Positions 47,077 through 56,856 of a DNA stretch of 64,000 bases are shown one piece after another. Numbering within the stretch: position 1 is the first letter of the stretch; each line of letters begins with the position of its first letter. Origin of the DNA: Musa acuminata AAA Group (Eukaryota > Streptophyta > Magnoliopsida > Zingiberales > Musaceae); contig NC_088337.1 in assembly GCF_036884655.1 (NCBI RefSeq), forward strand, positions 31,843,501 through 31,907,500, read 5' to 3'. Made by a program: the position numbers and the translations under genes. The notes below the pieces were generated by a model, which was given only the letters and a program-made list of their open reading frames with translations, made no database searches and was not told where the DNA came from.

Positions 47077-50000
47077 GAGAGCTGCTCGTGAACCGGGACA
47101 CGAATGCGGTCAACCATGAAGAGCGCCTTATCGGCAGCGGTGGATCGACCGAGGGTGGCCGCTGCTGATTGAAGACAACAGCTCGTCCGACGCCAGAATT
47201 CTCGCTAACAACCCCCACCTACCACCCCTCCTCCATCGGGCGCCGGCACGGCACGGCACGGACGTGAATCCGACCGTCCATCGGCCCTGGAGACGACTCT
47301 CAAAGCCGTCGACGGAGTCCTCGTACGAATCTCAAAGCAAGATGAGCTTACGCAACGCATGTATGTAACGAGGCAAAGGGGATGCACCCACCAATTTCCT
47401 GTGGAAAAGTCAAAAGCTCGGTGAGGTTGTGTAATATGAGGTTTTCAATTCTCACGTACTGTACACTAATTATTATGTGAAATGAAGTCGATGGATGGTG
47501 GAATGCTTCAAACTCGGAAATATTTTAGGTTTCATAATATCCATATGATTCGTATTATTATTATTATTATTATTTATAAGATTAGCGCTATAGTTATGTC
47601 CCACAAATGCTTAAGTTAATAAAAAATTAAAATATATGTATGATTGATTGATTGAACATTAATTTATGGAATATATTAATCATATGACAAGAGGCGCAAC
47701 AACGTCTTTTACCCAAACACCGGTTGCTACTAAAGAAAGTTGAGTCGTTGACTTGAGCACCCACGAAAGACCATCGGAACGCAACAACAACTACATTAGA
47801 CATGTGTATGCCTAATGGGACATCTTCTCTCACCAAAACCATGCCTTTGAGACCGGCAATTGATCAATGAATGGATGGATGGCGGTCAAAATGATTCGTT
47901 GACATATGACATGGCATCTCATCAATTCACTTAGTTTACGGTCGGTAGGCAACTACGACGCGTCACGGGATAGAGACTTAATAATACCATATCACAGGAA
48001 GCCGACTAAGATCTTCTCGCCATCGGGGAGGGTCGGTCGGAGGCACATCAACCTCCACTCGACATGCGTGGACTTCAGTTGATAAGCTCCACATATCTTT
48101 CTAAAACCCAATGCATACAACATGTACATTCAATGGAGTAAGAAATGCCTGCATATTATTGTCTTTAATACGTCGGGGGTATTCGTGATAAGACTTTTCT
48201 GATGTACGTATTATTTTATTATCTTTAATCTAAAAATTATAGTGCATTTTTGTTGGGAAAATTTTAATGAGAACCTCATCATCATGCATAGGCAGTCTAT
48301 TTATAAGGATAAAACATTAATCTAGATTTTTTTTTTTTTAAGTATAGAGATAAGCTTTGATTATATTTAAAATAAATTCGAAAAGTACTTGAATCGAGAG
48401 TATTAGATCATATGGTAGTACTATCTAATTATATAAGATATTATTATAGACTAATATGTGATATTATTGAGAGACTACAGATATTTTCTATCTCATATTT
48501 ATTAATAATTTATCAGTGATCTTATTAAAGATAATAAGAAGAGAGTCTAATTTTTATTGTAGATCAACATCGCTATAACTTTTTGATGTGACGATGATGC
48601 TAGTGTAAATCAGATAAAAAATTTATGGATGACATTAAAAGACATACATCGTAAATTCGATCTATTACTATTTGATCTTAGATTTTGACATTAAATTTTT
48701 TTTAATAGTAAAAGCATAACATGATTTTTTTACTAATAGAGAGTAATATCCAAGATACTACTTGACATTAACTTATTGAATTTAAGTTCGATTTAATAAT
48801 ATTAAACTTATTTAAGCTTTTATAAATTCATTAAAGAATACTACTTTTTGTAATTTAGAGGAGAAAAAGAAAAGTCGAAGTGAAACATTTGGTATTCGGT
48901 CTCCTTCGACGTGCGGCGCAGCCCGTAAGACTTTGAACAAAGATGGGCGGAGAATTTGGGCTCCAAATCTCACATCGCAAAGAAACAATCGCCTGCTGCC
49001 GTTTGTTTGTCATCCTTCGTCGCTTTCCATCTGACCTGATGGTTACTCGTCGTGGAGTGTTTGGCCGTCGCGTTGAATAGTCTGTCTGTGACTTGGGCTT
49101 CTTCCTGCACGTCGTCAGCAAGTCGAGCACAGTTTGCTTGACTCGAAGAAGCTCTCAAGATTTGTTCTTGATGTGAAATGGAAGTCACGCCATTACAACC
49201 TTTTTGGTTGCTTCTCTCTTTCTTCCACTTAATTAGTGTCATTTTCTCTCGATTAATTAGTGGATATCTCGAAGGCTTACTCACTTACTTACTGCCTTTT
49301 GTCAGAAGAACATCTATCTGGCAGCGATGGAGGATAATGATGATGGAGGCATGGGGGTGGGTTAATTCAAAGGTTTCATCTAATTTTCTTGAGTATTTAT
49401 TATAACTCTAATCACCCATAATTTTTCTTTCTCGATGTAAATTAATTACTATAAATAATTATACTATTTTATTTAAATTATTAACTTTTTTTATTTGTAT
49501 AGTATGGTTAAATAAATTATTAAAATCAATTTTCTTAATTACGTAGATAAGTTAAAAAAAATTGTTAATCAATTAATTCAAGAAAGTAATTAGTTTAAAT
49601 TATATTTTTGTGTGTGTGAATCATAATAAATAAATATTATAATTCTATCTTGTGTGTGAAAGTAAAATAAAAATTATAAATTATAAATTAAATTATTATT
49701 TATCTTTTAAAGAGACCGGATTTCTCTCTCTTATATAAAATGGGTTACTCTTCTCTAGCTTTTTATCGGACCTAGTAGTAGTTAGCAGGATCCTTGAGGA
49801 GAGGTAGGATCTTCTATTTTATTCTAATCAACTTTGATTTATGTTTTAATTCATGGTTAAAATTTTATGATATATAATAATATTTTAATCTCAAGAATTT
49901 ATGATTAATAAATAATGATAATTGATTTATGATGTTAGAATAATTATTTGACTTATAATAGTCTCTCAAGCTTAAATAAATTTTAATATTATTAAAAAAA

Positions 50001-51690
50001 TTATATCAATATAATAGTTTTAATTCATTTAGTTAGATATATTTATATTTCAAAAATTATATGTGAATTTTTATAATTTAATTAGCTTTACATTTAACAT
50101 CATGAATCTACGTTACTCAATTTATGGATTTGAATTACTCTCTAATAATTAAAAATATTAAATCTGATTTAATAAGGATGATCGGAGTCTGACCTGAATT
50201 AAGTTGATTGACTAGATCAATTCATGTGGTTCGGCACAATCTAGCACATATGGTTATAACATAGCTAATGTGACTAGGTATAGTTCATTACGTGTGGTTT
50301 GGCATGTTCCACCTTAAATGACCAAATACGATTCAATCTATATAGGTTTTTTCTATCTGCTATCGAGAAGAATTCATCTCATAGAGTATGTCTCTTCGTC
50401 CGATGTTCGAAGAGTATATCATTGGATATGATGTATATTTTTATTATTTAATTGTTATGTATATCATTTAGATTTATTACACATGATTGGTACATTATTT
50501 TATTTATTATATAAGAATTATTATTATTTTCATGATATATTAATTTCACGATGAATTGATATATTATCATTTTATATTAAATTATTATATATGTTTCATA
50601 AATATTAAAATTATTTTTATAAATTTTTGAAGGTTCTTACTAGCATTTATGTTGCCGGTGTATTTTTATCTTATTTTTATTTTTAAAGTAACATATTACT
50701 TCATAGTTGATTCGAGGTCGGGTGAAAGAGGCTTTTTTTTTTCTGCCCTATCAAGAAAATATGATTATTTTTTAATTAAAAATTTATTATTATTATTATA
50801 AAGATAAAGATTTGAATTCAAAATATTTTTTGATAAATTATAAAATATTAACATAATAATTTATTTTTTATAAATCTGGGATGTGACAATAACATTTCTT
50901 ACTTACATAAAAAATTCGAGAAAAAATTGTTGAGAAATATCTAATATTCATAAGGAGCTTATGCCATCTTAATCATGGAAAAAATAACACCATTGTTTCT
51001 TCTAACAACAAAGAACTCACACCAATATATATATACTTTTTCCTTTGATCTTATTCTACAAAAAGAAAGACATATTTATTATTCCAAGTCTCGTACTTTG
51101 AGGCAAAGCCACCTCTAAGATGACTCACCAAAGCATCCATAGATGGTGATGGATGTTAGATCGTTTTCGTATCATTAGATAACTTCATTTAACTTAATTC
51201 ACTAATCAAAATACATAAACTAAAATTAATAATAATATAGTAATTAGATTTAAGTCTATCTTAGTTTTAATCCTTTTTTTTAATGTTGAACTAATAATAA
51301 TAGGAGCTTACTATTGAAAGTCTTCTTACTATTCATAATCATCTTATTATTTATTTATAATCCCTTAAAAATTAATAAAATAATATTTTATAAATCATAT
51401 TCTCTCAAATTTTATTTTTACCATTCTTTTTCCTTTCCCATAACCCCCACTTACGCACACCACTCTCACTATCATGCTAACTCATTTGTAAAGGTCCCAA
51501 ACATGATATCTTTTGATTAATGCAAACGATATAGAAAATAATATCTTCTAGAATATTAGAAGATACATATAGTCTTAAAAATATTAGGTCATTATAATAA
51601 ATATCAAAAACTATTTCTTATCTTTTTTTAATTTTTACTTCATCCCATTTCATAATTTGTCCTTTTTTCCATCATTTTACGTCATCTCTA
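47077..51690. other. Long AT-rich intergenic region
   Basis: About 4.6 kb without a recognisable gene. It has an (ATT)n microsatellite at about 47552-47573. A somewhat GC-richer patch at about 48850-49370 has ORFs on both strands without family resemblance. Very AT-rich DNA follows from 49400 to 51690 with ATTATT and TTTATT words. Parts such as 50170-50320, with repeated GTGGTTCGGCA phrases, look like worn repeats. No LTR pair or inverted ends were found. Confidence 0.45.
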
Positions 51691-51742
51691 TGATCAAGAA
51701 GAAGAGAAAAAAAATAAAAAAATAAAAAAAAAGGAGGGGGGA

Positions 51743-52276
51743 GCGACGTTAGCTGCCCCAGATGACGTCTCGCACTTCTGTTAATCTGACAGCACCTGGT
51801 CAACACAGATAGGACGACGACCGGGGCACGCCACGTCCTGTGCAAGCTTGGTCGTGCATGCCACACCAACACCAGTGTCAAACGCTACCAGGAGTACGAG
51901 CCTACCCCCTGCAAGCGGGCACATCAGGAAATAGTAAGCTTCCCTATGAATACCCTCACGTCCTGAACGAGTGGAGGGAGAAGAAAAGAGGTAAAAACCT
52001 CATGTGACTATCTACTAACTTGGTCGTCGGAGGGGTTGGGTTGAGCTCCCCCGACCCGACCTGTGTGCAGGGACGAAGACGGAGCTCCTTCCCCCGAACA
52101 CCCAGGCAAGGAACCTCCATCCCTTGGAGAAGCCCGACGAGCTCTGACGCGACCCGATCAGCACTACTGACCACCTTGGCAACCCAAAGGGATGTCGAAC
52201 AAGATCCCCCATCATTCGGACCCGAACCAAGCCGCGTCGACCCCGAGGCCACGGCTTAAGATTGTTTACACTAACA
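51743..52276 (+). repeat. 5' LTR (matching part)
   Basis: This matches 54469-54973 almost throughout, from GCGACGT to CACTAACA. The TATA-like position reads TATGAATA (51945-51952), where the 3' LTR has TATAAATA, so the 5' promoter has probably lost its TATA box. Bases 51691-51742 may be a degenerate LTR start. Confidence 0.85.
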
Positions 52277-52497
52277 TTTTTTGTGCTAGAAGGAGGGCCC
52301 GAATGTGAAGGGATCGCCCGATCAACTCAAACGAGCTCGCGGCCGAGGGGTCACACCCGATCGGAGCTACGGGGGAACACCCCCCGCGTGAAGAACCTCG
52401 AGCTGAGCACCCCTCCACAACCTCAGAGCGCCATTGGCGGTTATTCAACGACCCGGGCTGGTCACCGCCCGAAGGAGACCCAGCCGACCCGTCGCCC

Positions 52498-53424
52498 GTG
52501 TCATCCGAGGCCTTTCAGGACCTCGCTCATCAAGTCCCAGCTCTGACGGGTATGGTGCAAACCATTATCCCACTCATTTCTCATCCGGTGCACCCGTCTA
52601 CGATCCAACCACTGCGGCAACAGGAGCCGCCCGTTCGGGCCCACACGCTACTTCCGGAGCTCCCCACTTCGCCTCGGGTCCGATCGGCTCCACTCGGGGA
52701 TCGAGTGATGGCAAACCCGAGCGGTCGCCCGGAACCCGAGGTATTGTTTTTGGATTCAACGGACTCCCTGCGAGCCCAGCTACGCTTTGTCAGTCAGCAG
52801 CTCGACGAAGTGGAGAAGGAGGTTCGCAGGTCAAAGGGAGAGCTCGAGAAGGACGCACACCAAGGGTCTCCATTCGCGCCTGAGATTAAAGATTAGACAG
52901 TCCCCCCGAACTTCCGGCTCCCCTCTCTGGACGCATATGACGGCGCCACCGACCCAGCGGACCACGTAACCGCTTTCCGTGCTCAAATGGCACTGTATGG
53001 AACCTCTGACGCTTTGATGTGCAGGGCGTTTCCCATGACTCTGAGGGGGCCAGCCTGCACATGGTACAGAGGTCTGAAGACTGGGACGATCGCCTCCTTT
53101 GATCAGCTCGTCAAAGACTTCAAGCTTAACTTATTGGCCTACGCCCGGCCAAAGCCGTCCATTGCACTGCTCCTCGGACTCAACCAAAGGGAGGACGAGC
53201 CCCTCTCTCATTTTGTGAATCGCTTTACAACACAAATCCGAGGGTTGCCAGACGCTCATCCCTCTCAGTTAATGCAGGTGTTTATGATAGGCCTGCGACA
53301 TTCCAGATTCCTCTGGTCCCTCGTGGAGCGACCCCCCACCACGGTACTAGATATGCTCCAGCGGGCTAACTAGTACATCGCGGCGGAGGCCTGGGTGGCC
53401 GCGAGGAGAAGGGACGACTTTTGA
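52498..53424 (+). pseudogene. Gypsy gag with two in-frame TAG stops
   Basis: One frame carries a full gag core: SLRAQLRFVSQQLDEVEKEV, then [80 protein letters not shown] and AWVAARRRDD, ending at TGA 53422-53424. TAG codons interrupt it at 52894-52896 and 53371-53373. Gag packages element RNA into particles. With the stops in place no full protein can be made, and I therefore call it a pseudogene. The second stop falls where related gags have Gln (LQRANQY). Confidence 0.85.
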
Positions 53425-53605
53425 CAGTGGGCTCCATAGAAGAGGTCAAGCATCCGTGGTGGCTATCCGATGTAGTTCTCATGAAAAGAAATCTAGGCCC
53501 TGCCTCAGTCTCTTCCAAGCGAAGGTTTAGTATCTATCTGACCACCTCCCGGCTCGCAGTTAGCCCCGACCTACCCCCTTTTGTATTTACACGGCTCGAC
53601 CACAG

Positions 53606-54290
53606 CCCGCCTGCGCTGTGCTCCTCGGCAGCATGTTGCTCGAGACCACGCCTGCGCGGCCTGCCTGCCTGAGCTATACCCCTCGGCCGCATGTTGCCCG
53701 AGACCACGCCTGGACGGCCTGTCCGCCTGAGCTATACCCCTCGGCCGCAGCCCGCCTGCGCCGTGCTCCTCGGCTGCGTGTTGCCCGAGACCACAACCTC
53801 TGCGCGGCCTGCCCGGCTGAGTCGTGCTCCTCAGCTGCATGTTGCCCGAGACCATGCCTGCGCGGCCTGCCCGCCTGAGCTATACCCCTCGGCCATAGCC
53901 CGCTTGCGTCGTGCTCCTCGGCTCCATGCTACCCGAGACCAGACCTGCGCGGCCCGCCCGCCTGCGTCGTGCTCCTCGGCTCCATGCTGCCCGAGACCAC
54001 ACCTGCGTTGCCCGCCCACCTACGTCGTCCTCCTCGGCTCCATGCTACCCGAGACCACACCTGCGCGGCCCGCCCGCCTACGTCGTGCTCCTCGGCTCCA
54101 TGCTGCCCGAGACCACATCTACGCAGCTCGCTCGCCTGCATCGTGCTCCTCGGCTCCATGCTGCCCAAGACCACCACCTCTGTGTGGCCTGTCCGCCTGA
54201 GCTAAGCTCCTCGGTCGTGCGCCACTCGAGATCACAGCCTCTGCTTGGCCAGTTCGACCGAGTTGTGCTCCTCGGCCGCACATTACCTAG
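53606..54290 (+). repeat. 58-bp minisatellite array inside the LTR element
   Basis: The phrase GTGCTCCTCGGC starts repeats at 53911, 53969, 54027, 54085 and 54143, exactly 58 bp apart. Looser copies of 58-86 bp spacing occupy 53606-53910, and degenerate ones follow to about 54290. Each unit carries GCCCGAGACCAC and a GCGCGGCC-like string. About 11 units in all lie between gag and the 3' LTR, where pol would be. Long ORFs in all three + frames and on the minus strand result from the repeat and are not genes. Confidence 0.9.
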
Positions 54291-54417
54291 GGTCACTGCT
54301 GCTTACGCAACCTGCACCCCTGACAACGGACCGACAAACGCCCGGCAAGAATAGTCTCTCAAAGCCGGAGCCATGCATCGGACTCCCATTACAGCAACCG
54401 ACGCATAGCTTCCTTCC

Positions 54418-54437
54418 GGGGGGGGGGGGGGGGAATA
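54418..54437 (+). other. Polypurine tract of the LTR element
   Basis: A run of 16 G (54418-54433) followed by AATA stands immediately before the TG of the 3' LTR, the position of the plus-strand primer of an LTR retrotransposon. A nearly pure G tract is unusual, since mixed A/G tracts are more common. Confidence 0.7.
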
Positions 54438-54973
54438 TGATGAGGGTAATAATGGCGATAAGACCCGGGCGACGTCAACTGCCCCAGATGACGCCTCGTA
54501 CCTCTATTAACCTGATAGCACCTGGTCAACACAGATAGGACGATGATCGGGGCACGCCACGTCCTGCGCAAGCCCGGTCGTGCACGCCACGCCAACACCA
54601 GTGTCAGACACTACAAGGAGTACGAGCCTGCCTCCTGTAAGCGGCCTCATCAGGAAATAGTAAGCTTCCCTATAAATACCCTCGCGTCCTGAACGAGTGG
54701 AGGGAAAAGAAAAGATGTAAAAACCCCCTGCGACTATCCACTAACTTGATCGTCGAAGGGGTCGCAGGGACGAAGACGGAGCTCCTTCCCTCGAACACCC
54801 GGGCGAGGAACCTCCATCCCTTGGAGAAGCCCGGCGAGCTCCGACATGACCCGATCAGCACGACCGATCACCTTGGCAACCTAAAGGGACGCCGAACAAG
54901 ATCCCCCATCATTCAGACCCGAACCAAGTCGCGTCGGCCCCGAGACCACGGCTTAAGATTGTTTACACTAACA
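54438..54973 (+). repeat. 3' LTR
   Basis: 536 bp with TG...CA ends. It has TATAAATA at 54671-54678 inside CCCTATAAATACC, an intact core promoter. Transcription from here would run towards the thaumatin-like gene 0.7 kb downstream. Confidence 0.85.
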
Positions 54974-55015
54974 ATAGGTAAAGAGTGAAAAGGTTATGTT
55001 CCAATTGAATCGAGG

Positions 55016-55018
<3 letters not shown>

Positions 55019-55047
<29 letters not shown>
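55019..55047. repeat. (TA)n microsatellite
   Basis: A TA dinucleotide run of about 14 units between the LTR element and the thaumatin-like gene. Confidence 0.9.
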
Positions 55048-55051
<4 letters not shown>

Positions 55052-55287
55052 ATTATAAATAAATAAATAATAAAGAGAGGTTTCAAAAAGCAATCTCCAA
55101 TCATATCTTGCAATCTCCGATCATATCTTTGGTAAGAGTAAGGTTGGAGAGGAAAACCCAATAGCAAGCAAAGCATATGTCCTTCCACCCTCGGACAGAG
55201 ATCAGGCAAAGCAGCAAAGAAGACAAAGGAAGGAACAGAGTACGAATGCTGCGGGGATTATTATGAAGCAGTCACTGCCTCTTCCCC

Positions 55288-55294
55288 TATAAAT
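55288..55294 (+). promoter_or_regulatory. TATA box of the thaumatin-like gene
   Basis: CCCTATAAATCG places TATAAAT at 55288-55294, 58 bp upstream of the ATG at 55352. This leaves a short leader of about 30 nt. Confidence 0.7.
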
Positions 55295-55351
55295 CGCTGG
55301 CCGTTGCCGCTTTGCTTCACCGCAACGAAATCCCCCTCGACAGGAAGAACA

Positions 55352-56166
55352 ATGCCAGCTGCCCGGCAACACCTGTTCCTCCTCTGCCTCCTCCTCCCCA
55401 TCTCCTTATCCTGTGAGCCTCGAAGCACAAGCAAGCAGCCTCTGCGGCAGGGCTTGACGACGTCCTGACCTTCTTCTTTGTTGTTTCAGATGAAATCCAG
55501 CTGATACTGGTGAACAACTGCAACTACAGCGTGTGGCCTGGAGTGCTCGGCAGCGCCGGTCATGCAACACCAGAGGACGGCGGCTTCCACCTCGGCCTCG
55601 GCGAGGAGGCGGTCTTCGACGTGCCGAGCTGGTGGTCGGGGCGGGTCTGGGGCAGGCAGGGCTGCGGTTTCGACGGCCAAGGGAAAGGGAGCTGCGACAG
55701 CGGCGACTGCGGCGGGATGCTGCAGTGCAAGGGCGCCGGAGGAGCGCCACCGGCGACGGTGGTGGAGATGACCTTCGGCACCGACCGGTCACCTCTCCAC
55801 TTCTACGACGTGAGCCTGGTCGACGGCTTCAACCTCCCCGTCACCATGGCCCCGGTCGGGGGAGGTGTTGGCTGCGGCGTGGCCGGGTGCGAGGTGGACT
55901 TGAACGTCTGCTGCCCTTCCAAGCTCGAGGTGAAGCGGAACGGGAAGGTGGTGGGGTGCAAGAGCGCGTGCTTGGCGCTGAAGGCGGACAAGTACTGCTG
56001 CACCGGGGACTACGGCTCGCCCAAGATCTGCAAACCCACCCTCTTCTCCCATCTCTTCAAGTCCATTTGCCCTCGTGCTTACAGCTTCGCCTTCGACGAC
56101 TCTTCCAGCCTGAACATATGCAGGGCATCGAGATACCTCATCACCTTCTGCCCTCCTGCAAGATAG
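55352..56166 (+). CDS. Thaumatin-like protein (PR-5 family)
   Basis: Two exons, 55352-55412 and 55490-56166, joined inside a Tyr codon, give 245 aa. Residues 1-20 ([20 protein letters not shown]) are a signal peptide, so the protein is secreted. The mature part starts near [20 protein letters not shown] and has the family's Cys pattern: [47 protein letters not shown]. The acidic-cleft residues seem intact: Arg in [12 protein letters not shown], Glu in TVVEMTF, Asp in [10 protein letters not shown] and a later Asp in [10 protein letters not shown]-5 proteins bind beta-1,3-glucans and some are antifungal. One Cys more than the usual 16 appears in NVCCPSK. No C-terminal vacuolar extension or kinase domain is present. 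Function is inferred from family only. Confidence 0.95.
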
Positions 56167-56282
56167 ATAGACAGACAGACACAAAGAGAGAGAGAGAGAG
56201 AGATGCATGTGTTCTGTGAAATGTAAGCAGGACCTTCATATGTTATTTAGCTGTTACTGCTCTACTGGTAGATGTATCTTCA

Positions 56283-56318
<36 letters not shown>

Positions 56319-56856
56319 CATCTGAGACACCTGAGGTTGCCAAATACAACAATTGCATGCACGCAAAAAGCCTGGCAATGGCAAGTCTCGGAATAATACA
56401 TGACAAGTAAGCACATGAACTGTAGCACTTCACATAAACAGCCATAAGTCGAATTTTGCAAAGACATTGGAATAAATAGGTAGAATTAGCTACTACCTAA
56501 ATTGTATCTCAGGAACATTCCATGATCAAATAAAACAGGAACACGAAACAACCTTTCGGACAGACGAACAGCTCTCGGTAACCGACATTTTTTACAGTCT
56601 TTCTTGTTAACATTTCTTCATCACCATCTTTTAATTTACACCCATATAAACCTTGTACAAACAACTATCTTCTCTGTGAAGACATCATATATGTGCTAAC
56701 CCATCTGAGCCTCAGCCATGGTGTGACAAACTATTAGTTCACCTAGAGAATGTACAAACTTCAGTACAAGCAGCATTATTATTGCCAACTAAGCCTGTAC
56801 CAGCCTACACGCAAAGCCGGGAAGCTCACACTAGCCTCAGCTGTACAATGTCATTC
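56167..56856. other. Convergent spacer with complementary AG and CT repeats
   Basis: This holds the 3' UTR of the thaumatin-like gene and that of Pumilio. An (AG)n run lies at 56185-56202 and a (CT)n run at 56286-56315, within 85 bp of each other. The rest shows no ORF of interest. Confidence 0.6.

Larger units (their letters stand above)
51691..54973 (+). mobile_element. Gag-only Gypsy-type LTR retrotransposon
   Basis: Direct LTRs of about 535 bp bracket a 2.2-kb interior. The 5' LTR ends at 52276 and the 3' LTR at 54973, both with GTTTACACTAACA. The 3' LTR starts TGATGAGGG at 54438, just after a G-rich polypurine tract. The interior has one gag region (52498-53424), then a tandem-repeat array, and no protease, reverse transcriptase, RNase H or integrase, so it could only move with another element's enzymes. 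The LTRs are still very similar, but differ by substitutions and by about 29 bp missing from the 3' copy near 54760. The left end of the 5' LTR (51691-51742) is A-rich and does not match the 3' copy, and no target duplication was found. Confidence 0.85.

Noticed and set aside
53618..54354. Long ORFs of up to 169 codons in all three + frames and on the minus strand.
   Set aside because: They come from the 58-bp tandem array, whose period makes frames rotate. They are not genes.
55533..56219. A 228-codon + frame overlapping the thaumatin-like gene.
   Set aside because: It is Arg-rich and out of frame with the conserved cysteine-rich protein.
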